DNA of 57,912 bases, taken from positions 1 through 57,912 of the forward strand of contig CAZASZ010000004.1 of assembly GCA_964487925.1 (NCBI GenBank). Reading direction: 5' to 3'. The translations under genes and the position numbers were made by a program. This DNA comes from RI-283 sp964487925 (GTDB taxonomy: Bacteria; Pseudomonadota; Gammaproteobacteria; SZUA-140). Positions 33,841 to 41,130 of this stretch are shown here, one piece after another. Under the pieces are notes generated by a model. That model was not told the DNA's origin, searched no databases, and was given only the letters and a program-made list of their open reading frames with translations. Every line of letters starts with the position of its first letter. Positions within the stretch are counted from its first letter, which is position 1.

Positions 33841-33988
33841 TTAGCCGGCCGTTGAAAAACCTTCATGCGGCACGATACGGCGTTAAAAATCGGCTCAAAA
33901 TGCTCATGTACGGGCGTGTACACTGCGCTTTCTCGCCGATTTTTGCCTTGTCTTGCACTCGCCTGAAACTTTTTCAACAGCCTGCTAG
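33841..33988 (+). repeat. TA-bounded inverted-terminal repeat element, copy 3
   Basis: Third copy of the element at 5004-5150, in the same orientation on the plus strand, bounded by TTAG and CTAG. It differs from copy 2 at only a few bases (GATACGG for GATCCGG). Its right-hand CTAG provides the TAG stop codon (minus strand, 33985-33987) of the adjacent gene. Confidence 0.85.
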
Positions 33989-34575
33989 TGGAGCTGATTA
34001 CCTAATACCCGTCCCGAATAAACAGTGTTTTCATGACCTCCTGCCTGTTTCAAGCGTTCTAGGGCCTGTTTGCTACCGGTGTCGTTCCAGAGATCATATG
34101 CCTCTAATGGTTGAAGGCAACACTGCCCGCCCATTGTTCGCATGCCTTGCAGTACATCCATAAGGGCGATGAAGTCGTGCGATAGCCGCGAAAACATGTA
34201 TTTCAGGCCGCTGCGCGCAAGTTGACAACCATCCGCGATCTCGAGATAGGCCGTGCGACCCAGGTCGACGAAGTAGCTCACCTTCACACGGCGACGGACC
34301 GCCTGTTGAGGGAACAGTCCCGAGAACAGCAAGCAGTGATCGCCCACGTCCTGGAGTTTTTGTTGGCGACTGTGCGGGGGCAGGTTCAGTCCGTGAAGGA
34401 AATCCCGGCCGACAATTTGAGCCGTAAGCTGATCCTGTCCAGTATGACGCATCAGCAAGAAGACCAGATAGCTCTCCGTATCTTCGTCGAGATGGCAACC
34501 GGTGGAGGCCTCGGCCTCGTTTACGAGCGCCAGCCACTGTGCCGTCGAGGTTGGGTTCAGGATCAGATCGGTCAT
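33985..34575 (-). CDS. conserved protein of unknown function
   Basis: From ATG 34575 (GGGAGA upstream) the product has 196 residues; a start at 34659 would add 28 residues lacking a ribosome site. It is soluble, with a helical N-terminal part (MTDLILNPTSTAQWLALVNEAEA...LVFLLMRHTGQDQL) and a middle stretch DVGDHCLLFSGLFPQQAVRRRVKVSYFVDLG that looks conserved-domain-like. I recognise the style of a gammaproteobacterial conserved hypothetical but no named family. Its stop codon is supplied by repeat copy 3, so the native C terminus may have been changed slightly by the insertion. Confidence 0.72.
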   Translation of the reverse strand: MTDLILNPTSTAQWLALVNEAEASTGCHLDEDTESYLVFLLMRHTGQDQLTAQIVGRDFLHGLNLPPHSRQQKLQDVGDHCLLFSGLFPQQAVRRRVKVSYFVDLGRTAYLEIADGCQLARSGLKYMFSRLSHDFIALMDVLQGMRTMGGQCCLQPLEAYDLWNDTGSKQALERLKQAGGHENTVYSGRVLGNQLH

Positions 34576-34899
34576 GATATATCTCCCATGGTTAGCGCCT
34601 CCGCCCACTACGATACGGTGGATCTGCGGATGCGGCATGAGTACGGCATTGTTGACCATATATCTTTGCCTTAGGCGCCTATTCTAACGCATTCGGGCAT
34701 GTTTGAATTTAACATCGCCTTAGGCAGGAACCTCGCGAGTCCTAATAATTTCCATGCGGCTTAAAACATTCATCGGCCGCATCGGTTGACGGGTTGAATC
34801 GTCACGCGCCAAGTCAGCCATGAATCAGGCGGCTTTATTCCCGGGCGCCAGGGCGGGTATACTCGCTGACTTTGACCATCAGAGTGACTTCATAATAGC
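34576..34899. other. intergenic region with probable glyQ promoter
   Basis: A 324-base gap between divergent genes. A TATACT at 34858-34863 with a weak TTATTC 17 bases upstream could be the glyQ promoter. An open frame in the minus strand at 34576-34659 is probably untranslated leader. No RNA gene seen. Confidence 0.4.
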
Positions 34900-35820
34900 G
34901 TGAACACCGATATAAAGACTTTCCAGGGGCTTATTCTGGCGCTGCAGCAATACTGGATTGAGCAGGGTTGCGTGATGTTGCAGCCATATGACATGGAGGT
35001 CGGGGCGGGGACCTTCCACCCGGCAACGTTCCTGCGCGCCATCGGGCCCGAGCCCTGGGCCGCGGTCTATGTGCAGCCGTCCCGGCGACCGACCGACGGG
35101 CGTTATGGTGAAAACCCCAATCGCCTGCAGCATTATTATCAGCTGCAGGTAGTTATCAAGCCGTCGCCGCTTGAGATCCAGGAGCTCTATTTGGGATCCT
35201 TGCGCGCCCTGGGTATCGATCCGCTGGTCTACGATATCCGCTTTATTGAGGATGATTGGGAGTCGCCCACGCTTGGCGCCTGGGGTTTGGGCTGGGAGGT
35301 CTGGCTCAATGGCATGGAGGTCACCCAGTTTACCTATTTTCAGCAGGTCGGGGGACTCGATTGCCGACCCGTGACCGGTGAAATCACCTACGGTCTGGAG
35401 CGTATTGCCATGTACCTGCAGGGCGTCGAGAGCGTCTACGACCTGGTCTGGTCCGATGGTCCGCTGGGCCGAGTGACCTATGGCGACGTCTTTCACCAGA
35501 ACGAGGTCGAGATGTCGGCCTATAACTTTGAGCATGCCCCCGTGGAAGACCTGTTTTCCGGTTTTGATCTCTGCGAGTCGGAGAACCGTCATCTGATTGA
35601 GGCCGGGCTGCCGCTGGCGGCCTATGAGCAGGTGCTCAAGGCCTCACACCGCTTCAATCTGTTGGATGCCCGGCATGCGATCAGCGTGACCGAACGGGCC
35701 CGTTATATCGGGCGTGTGCGGGCCATGGCGCAGGCCGTTGCGACGGCCTACTACGAGCGTCGCGAGGCCCTAGGATTCCCGATGTGTGGAAGCGTGGTGG
35801 CCAAGGAGGCGGGCAAATGA
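34900..35820 (+). CDS. glyQ: glycyl-tRNA synthetase alpha subunit
   Basis: Catalytic subunit of the heterotetrameric (alpha2-beta2) glycyl-tRNA synthetase; activates glycine and charges tRNA-Gly with GlyS. The 306-residue class II synthetase core is typical: TFQGLILALQQYW, CVMLQPYDMEVGAGTFHPATFLRAIGPEPW and VQPSRRPTDGRYGENPNRLQHY. GTG start at 34900. Its stop overlaps the glyS start (ATGA), so the subunits are made in balance. Length normal. Confidence 0.97.
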   Translation: MNTDIKTFQGLILALQQYWIEQGCVMLQPYDMEVGAGTFHPATFLRAIGPEPWAAVYVQPSRRPTDGRYGENPNRLQHYYQLQVVIKPSPLEIQELYLGSLRALGIDPLVYDIRFIEDDWESPTLGAWGLGWEVWLNGMEVTQFTYFQQVGGLDCRPVTGEITYGLERIAMYLQGVESVYDLVWSDGPLGRVTYGDVFHQNEVEMSAYNFEHAPVEDLFSGFDLCESENRHLIEAGLPLAAYEQVLKASHRFNLLDARHAISVTERARYIGRVRAMAQAVATAYYERREALGFPMCGSVVAKEAGK

Positions 35821-37904
35821 GTGATCGGCGCACGCTGTTGTTCGAACTCGGCAGCGAAGAATTGCCACCCAAGGCCCTGTTCCGTTTAAGTGAGGCGCTC
35901 CGTATCGAGATCGTCGACGGATTGAGCAAGGCCGGCCTTGAGTACGGCGAGGTCGAGGTCTATGCCACGCCACGTCGTCTGGCTGTCCTGGTCAAGGACC
36001 TATCGGGCGCCCAATCCGACCGCGAGGTTGAACGCCGGGGACCCGCCCTTCAGGCAGCCTTCGACGAAGACGGTATGCCCAGGCCCGCCGTTCTTGGGTT
36101 TGCACGTTCCTGCGGTGTCGAGGTCGAGGACCTGGAGCGACTGGAGACTCCCAAGGGAACCTGGCTTATGCATCGTTTCCTGCAGCAGGGCCAGACGGTC
36201 GCCGAACTCCTACCCGCCTTGTTGACGACTGCATTGGAGCGACTGCCGATCCCGAAACGGATGCGTTGGGGCGCGCTCGAGGAGCAGTTTGTGCGTCCCG
36301 TGCACTGGTTGGTGTTGATGTTTGGCGAGGAAGTCATCCCGTTCTCTATCTTTGGTGTGACGTCCGATCGGGTCACTTATGGTCATCGTTTTCACGCCCC
36401 CGAGGACTTGTCCCTGGCGCATGCCGATGACTATGCCGCAGTGCTGGAAGGACAGGGGCATGTGATGCCAAGTTTTTCAGACCGCCGCGAGCGGATCAGA
36501 GCACAGATCGAGGCATGCGCCGGCGAACTCGGTGGCCGGGCTGTCATTGATCCGGCCCTGCTGGACGAGGTGACCGGTATGATCGAGTGGCCGTTGGCCG
36601 TCGTCGGGCACTTCGATCAGCGCTTTCTGAATGTGCCACATGAGGCCTTGATTTCGGCCATGAAGGGCCATCAGAAATATTTTCATGTCGTCTCGGATGG
36701 CGGCGAGCTGATACCCGCCTTTGTGACTATCAGCAATATTGAGAGCCGCGACTCGGGCATCGTGCGTAGCGGTAACGAGCGGGTCATCAGGCCCAGGCTC
36801 GCGGACGCCGCATTCTTTTGGCAACAGGATTGCGCGCATCCGTTGTCCGATCATGTCGAGGCGCTCAAACGCGTTCTTTTTCAGAAGACGCTCGGCACGC
36901 TCCACGACAAGTCCGAGCGGCTCGTCGCCTTGGCGGCGAATATCGCCACCGCGTTGGGTGACGATGCCGAGGCCGCCCAACGTGCGGCGGTCTTGGCCAA
37001 GTGCGATCTGTTGACAGGCATGGTCGGGGAGTTTCCGGAGCTGCAGGGCATTATGGGACGTTACTACGCACATCATGACGGAGAGCCGGACTCGGTCGCG
37101 CAGGCGCTAGAGGAACAATACCGACCGCGTTTCGCCGGTGACGAACTGCCGAAGTCGAATACCGGACGAGCCTTGGCGATTGCCGACAAGCTTGACACCT
37201 TGGTGGGCATATTCGCGATCGGTCAGGCACCGACCGGGGATCGGGATCCGTTTGCCTTGCGTCGCTCGGCCTTGGGCATCCTGCGCATGATGGTTGAGGC
37301 TGAATTGCCGCTTGATCTGGTGGAGATCATCGACGTCGCCGCTGGGGCCTATGAGACTCAAGGTCTGACCGTTGACAAGGAAATCCGTGAGGCGGTCTTC
37401 GGCTTCATGGTCGACCGCCTTCGCGCCTATTTTGCAGATCAGGGAGTTGAGCCCGATGTCTTCGAGGCGGTGCGTCTTTGCAGACCGACGGCGCCGGTGG
37501 ATTTCGCTGCCCGCGTGCGTGCCGTCGCCGCCTTTCGCAGTCTGCCGGAGGCCGTCGGTCTGGCGCAGGCCAATAAGCGCATCCGGAACATCCTTCGCAA
37601 GTCGAGTGAGTCTATCCCGGGACAGGTCGATGCAGGCCTTTTCCAGGAAACGGCGGAGCAGGTTCTAGCCGATGCCATGTCCGGACTGGACGGCCAGCTC
37701 AGCCCCTTGCTGGCGCAAAGCCGATATGGCGACGTTCTCGAACTCCTAGCTGGTTTGCATGGTCCCGTCGACGCCTATTTCGAGGCCGTCATGGTCATGG
37801 CCGACGATGCCGGTCTGCGGGCGAATCGACTGGCGCAACTTCAGGCCCTGTCGAATATGTTTCTTCAGGTTGCGGACATCTCCGCCTTGCAGCAGGCGGG
37901 TTGA
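35817..37904 (+). CDS. glyS: glycyl-tRNA synthetase beta subunit
   Basis: tRNA-binding subunit of glycyl-tRNA synthetase. From the overlapping ATG (35817) it has 695 residues, starting MSDRRTLLFELGSEELPPK, the conserved opening of GlyS. An HD-like central region (EALISAMKGHQKYFHV) and a C-terminal anticodon-binding domain follow in the expected order. An in-frame start 11 codons upstream lies inside glyQ and is rejected. Second gene of glyQ-glyS-gmhB-plsC. Confidence 0.97.
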   Translation: MSDRRTLLFELGSEELPPKALFRLSEALRIEIVDGLSKAGLEYGEVEVYATPRRLAVLVKDLSGAQSDREVERRGPALQAAFDEDGMPRPAVLGFARSCGVEVEDLERLETPKGTWLMHRFLQQGQTVAELLPALLTTALERLPIPKRMRWGALEEQFVRPVHWLVLMFGEEVIPFSIFGVTSDRVTYGHRFHAPEDLSLAHADDYAAVLEGQGHVMPSFSDRRERIRAQIEACAGELGGRAVIDPALLDEVTGMIEWPLAVVGHFDQRFLNVPHEALISAMKGHQKYFHVVSDGGELIPAFVTISNIESRDSGIVRSGNERVIRPRLADAAFFWQQDCAHPLSDHVEALKRVLFQKTLGTLHDKSERLVALAANIATALGDDAEAAQRAAVLAKCDLLTGMVGEFPELQGIMGRYYAHHDGEPDSVAQALEEQYRPRFAGDELPKSNTGRALAIADKLDTLVGIFAIGQAPTGDRDPFALRRSALGILRMMVEAELPLDLVEIIDVAAGAYETQGLTVDKEIREAVFGFMVDRLRAYFADQGVEPDVFEAVRLCRPTAPVDFAARVRAVAAFRSLPEAVGLAQANKRIRNILRKSSESIPGQVDAGLFQETAEQVLADAMSGLDGQLSPLLAQSRYGDVLELLAGLHGPVDAYFEAVMVMADDAGLRANRLAQLQALSNMFLQVADISALQQAG

Positions 37905-37927
37905 TTGCACGTAAGGGGATTACAGGT

Positions 37928-38485
37928 ATGGATCATTCCATAAAGCGGCTTGTCATCCTCGCTCGTGATGGGGTCATCAATGATGTTCGCCCTGGAGGAG
38001 TGCTATCGCCCGAGGAATGGACACCGATCGATGGCAGTCTGCAGGCCATGGGGCGACTTACGCGAGCCGGATATCACATCATTGTCATGACCCAGCAACC
38101 GGCAATTGCTGATGGCACACTTAACAGCGGACATCTCAATCTGATTCACGAGCGTATGCGCATGGAGGCCGCGACCGAGGGCGCAAGTATCGACGCCATC
38201 TTCTACTGCCCACACGGTATTACGGGAGGTTGTGATTGCCGATTTCCCAACTCGGGACTGTTTGATGAGATCCGAAATCGTTTGCGCATCGGTCTCGCCT
38301 CGGTAAATGTCGTGACGGACCATTCCGGTATGGTGCAGGCGGCTACTGCCGCCGGGGCGCACCCGGTCCTGGTTCGAACTGGACGAGGGAGCGCTAGCGA
38401 GAGCGAAGTTCGCCCATCTGCGGGGCTTGGGGTCTATGACGATTTAGAGACCTGGGTCGAGTGCTATTTGCAGGAGGAGCTTTAA
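37928..38485 (+). CDS. gmhB: GmhB-like HAD protein, probably catalytically inactive
   Basis: By position (glyS-gmhB-plsC) and fold this is D,D-heptose 1,7-bisphosphate phosphatase, which feeds ADP-heptose for LPS. Yet several HAD catalytic residues are changed: the DxD nucleophile pair is Ala12-Arg-Asp14 (LARDGVIN instead of DRDG), the motif III Lys is Phe106 (CDCRFP instead of CRKP), and the second acidic residue of motif IV is lost (VTDHSGM). The zinc ligands Cys94, His96, Cys102 and Cys104 remain. It is therefore a likely pseudoenzyme with structural or lost function. 185 residues from ATG 37928; a TTG start overlapping glyS is less likely. The next gene overlaps its stop. Confidence 0.8.
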   Translation: MDHSIKRLVILARDGVINDVRPGGVLSPEEWTPIDGSLQAMGRLTRAGYHIIVMTQQPAIADGTLNSGHLNLIHERMRMEAATEGASIDAIFYCPHGITGGCDCRFPNSGLFDEIRNRLRIGLASVNVVTDHSGMVQAATAAGAHPVLVRTGRGSASESEVRPSAGLGVYDDLETWVECYLQEEL

Positions 38486-39210
38486 TGCTCTTTTTGCGAT
38501 CCAGTCTTTATGTATTGGGTAGCTGGCTAAGCACTTTCGTTATTGGACCGCTGGCACTTCTGACCTTCCCATTTCCGTTCGAAATACGTTATGCGTTTAT
38601 CAGCCAGTGGGCCCGTTTCAATCTTTGGTGGTTGAACATCAGTTGTGGGTTGTCATTTGAGGTTGAGGGCACGGAACACATCCCGAAACAGAATGCCATT
38701 ATTATGTGCAAGCACCAGTCCGCCTGGGAGACACTGGCCTTGCAGTTGGTCTTTCCGCCTCAAATCTGGGTCATGAAGCGCGAACTCTTGCGGGTGCCAT
38801 TCTTCGGCTGGGGGCTGGCCATGCTCGAGCCGATCGCAATCGATCGCGCGGCTGGCAAGGTGGCCATGAAGCAACTCATCGATCAAGGCAAAGTCAGGCT
38901 CGATCGCGGGCGTTGGGTCGTGATCTTTCCGGAAGGCACCCGGACGGCGCCGGGGCAGAAGGGACGTTATGCCATCGGTGGCGCCATGCTCGCCGCCAAG
39001 TCAGGTTATCCGGTTGTTCCCGTGGCGCACAATGCAGGCGAGTTCTGGCCGCGCCGCGGGTTCCTGAAGCGGCCTGGTGTGATCCGCATGGTTATCGGTC
39101 CGGTTATACCCACTGAAGGGCGCTCGAGTGGAGAAATCAATGAGGAAGTCGAGACCTGGATTGAATCGACGGTCTCGCGGATCTCGGCGAAGGATTCGGA
39201 TCCTGGCTGA
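38485..39210 (+). CDS. plsC: 1-acyl-glycerol-3-phosphate acyltransferase
   Basis: Makes phosphatidic acid from lysophosphatidic acid at the inner membrane. The ATG (38485, after CAGGAGGAG) overlaps the gmhB stop. N-terminal membrane helix (LGSWLSTFVIGPLALLTFPF), acyltransferase motif as KHQSAWET (an HX4E form seen in this subfamily), then FFGWGLAML, FPEGTRTAPG and PVVPVAHNAGEFW. 241 residues. The subfamily normally follows gmhB after glyS, so it may serve a particular lipid pool; phospholipid synthesis is the safe reading. Confidence 0.9.
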   Translation: MLFLRSSLYVLGSWLSTFVIGPLALLTFPFPFEIRYAFISQWARFNLWWLNISCGLSFEVEGTEHIPKQNAIIMCKHQSAWETLALQLVFPPQIWVMKRELLRVPFFGWGLAMLEPIAIDRAAGKVAMKQLIDQGKVRLDRGRWVVIFPEGTRTAPGQKGRYAIGGAMLAAKSGYPVVPVAHNAGEFWPRRGFLKRPGVIRMVIGPVIPTEGRSSGEINEEVETWIESTVSRISAKDSDPG

Positions 39211-39335
39211 GGAAGCGCATCCCAATCGCCCCGGTTTTTTGTATATCCGAGCTGCGTGGTAAGGTTAACCTTTTTTGATGAGAAAGGGGGCAATTGGCCC
39301 GTATTCACAACGATTACGTAGGGAGATAGGGTGTT

Positions 39336-40427
39336 ATGTCTGAGAATAAAATGGTTGCTAGGAAAGCATTTATCGGGTTGCTTGGAGCGTTGATGATCCA
39401 GTCGGTTTGGGCGAAATCGGACGTGAGAGGCGAATACCTCTATGCGGCTAATCAGACTGCGCAAAATGTATCGGGATTTCGGATTGACCTTGAGCAGGGT
39501 GTGTTGAAGCCCTTGCCCGGTGTGCCTTTCCAATCGGGTTCGTTCCCGGTATCAATCACGATGTCGCCTGATAACCACTACGTATATGCCACTAATCAGG
39601 GGTCCGAATCAGTTTCCGCTTATAAAGTGGACCCCAATAGCGGTTCTTTGCATCCCGTCAAGGGATCGCCTTTTTCGGTGGGACGTTACCCGGATTCGAT
39701 TACGATTACGCCCGATGAGCGGTTCGCCCTGGTTACCAACGAGGATGACGCCAGGATCGGGGTCTTCAGCCTGAATCCAAAGACCGGAATGCTGAAGGAT
39801 ACGCATGAGACTGCTCGAACCGGCAATCATCCTATCGCGGTGACGGTTTCGCCGGATGGGCGCTTTGCCTTTGTATCGAACTACAATGACAATTCGGTCA
39901 GTCAATATGCCCTGGACCCCAAGACCGGGGCAATGAAGCGGCTTCAGACGGTTGCCGTTGATGAGCATCCGATCTACATCTCGGTATCACCGGACAATCG
40001 CTTTATCTATGTCGCGAACTATGGATCCACGACCGTATCCGTTTTTGAGATCAACCCGGTCAGCGGCCGCTTGACCGAGGTTGCGGGTTCGCCCTATCTC
40101 GCCGGCGCACAGCCCTATTCGGTTACGGTAGATCCCAGCAGTCGCTTTGTCTATGTGGCCAACTGGGGCAGCCATGATCTGACGGCCTTTCGTCGCGACA
40201 AGATGACTGGTCAGTTAAAGGAGATCCCGGGTTCCCCCTACAAGACCGGTTGGTTTCCGTATGCCGTGGTCGTTGATCCAAGCGATCGCTTCGTCTATGT
40301 CGCCGACAACGGCCAAGCGACCATTACAGCCTTCAGGCTCGATCCTGTCTCGGGCGGGCTGACGACCTTGCCGGGATCGCCGTATCGCTCAGAGGAAGGC
40401 CCCTACGGTCTCGCGGTTGTGCACTAG
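39336..40427 (+). CDS. secreted seven-bladed beta-propeller (lactonase-like)
   Basis: A 363-residue protein with an N-terminal signal peptide (FIGLLGALMIQSVWA) and about seven repeats of roughly 45 residues built on SPDxRFxYVxNxxxxxVSxFxxxPxxG, typical of the YNVTN/6-phosphogluconolactonase-like propeller family. The signal peptide argues against cytosolic 6-phosphogluconolactonase; a periplasmic or surface binding role is more likely. GGGAGATAGGG precedes the ATG. Convergent with the zinc-ribbon gene, whose stop lies only two bases beyond its own. Confidence 0.82.
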   Translation: MSENKMVARKAFIGLLGALMIQSVWAKSDVRGEYLYAANQTAQNVSGFRIDLEQGVLKPLPGVPFQSGSFPVSITMSPDNHYVYATNQGSESVSAYKVDPNSGSLHPVKGSPFSVGRYPDSITITPDERFALVTNEDDARIGVFSLNPKTGMLKDTHETARTGNHPIAVTVSPDGRFAFVSNYNDNSVSQYALDPKTGAMKRLQTVAVDEHPIYISVSPDNRFIYVANYGSTTVSVFEINPVSGRLTEVAGSPYLAGAQPYSVTVDPSSRFVYVANWGSHDLTAFRRDKMTGQLKEIPGSPYKTGWFPYAVVVDPSDRFVYVADNGQATITAFRLDPVSGGLTTLPGSPYRSEEGPYGLAVVH

Positions 40428-40429
40428 AC

Positions 40430-40972
40430 CTATTTCGAACCCTCCTTGTGGTCATGGTGCCGGCTGAAGCTGGTGCCATGACACTTGGGGCAGGGTGGGA
40501 TCCGGGTCGTGCGATGGAAATGCATGGTCTGGCCACAGTTGCCGCAGCGTAAGGTCCCGATACCGGTGATCTCTCCGGTGTTGTAGTCGGAGGCGTGACG
40601 GGCGCGCTCCTGAAGCCGGATGAACTCAAGCTTGGTTTTGTCCGCAACCGACTGGAACAGCTCAAGAATCCGTCCTTCGACGCGTTCGATGTCGAAGCGT
40701 AGCCAGTCAACGAACTCCTTGGTCTTTTCACTGTGCATGAACGCGGCCGCGTCTTCCAGGTCCCTGCGCAGAAAATTGCCGATGCGTTCCGCCTCCTGTT
40801 GGGTGATTTCGCCAAGCGCCACGGCCTTGCCCTTGGCCCCATCGATGAGCTGACCCAGTGTCGTCGGCTCGATATCCTGCTCCCAAGACTGCCTGACGCG
40901 CTCCATCATACGATCGTACATATGCGTAAGTTTTTCGTCCTGATCGTGCGGAGGGGTGTTTTTAGGTGTCAT
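40430..40972 (-). CDS. zinc-ribbon protein, DUF1451 (YbeL-like)
   Basis: A 180-residue protein. The N-terminal about 120 residues are charged and helical (coiled-coil-like MYDRMMERVRQSWEQDI, DWLRFDIERVEGRI). The C-terminal zinc ribbon has two Cys pairs, CGNCG and CPKC, followed by a His-rich tail. It matches E. coli YbeL, which also lies next to leuS, supporting orthology. Function unknown. Divergent from leuS. Confidence 0.88.
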   Translation of the reverse strand: MTPKNTPPHDQDEKLTHMYDRMMERVRQSWEQDIEPTTLGQLIDGAKGKAVALGEITQQEAERIGNFLRRDLEDAAAFMHSEKTKEFVDWLRFDIERVEGRILELFQSVADKTKLEFIRLQERARHASDYNTGEITGIGTLRCGNCGQTMHFHRTTRIPPCPKCHGTSFSRHHDHKEGSK

Positions 40973-41130
40973 GAATGTTCCTCTCTGAATCTCTATTCAC
41001 ACTATGTAATAATGAGCGCCTTTGAAGGCAACCACAAGCTGAAAACGCGCCTTTGGACACGTTTTCAGAAATATGCGAGTGGTCCCCATTGCTAATAATA
41101 AAAGTAGGGAACGAGGCGAATCCGGTAAAG

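Noticed and set aside
36477..37076. 199-codon minus-strand frame inside glyS
   Set aside because: Antisense shadow of glyS with no family resemblance.
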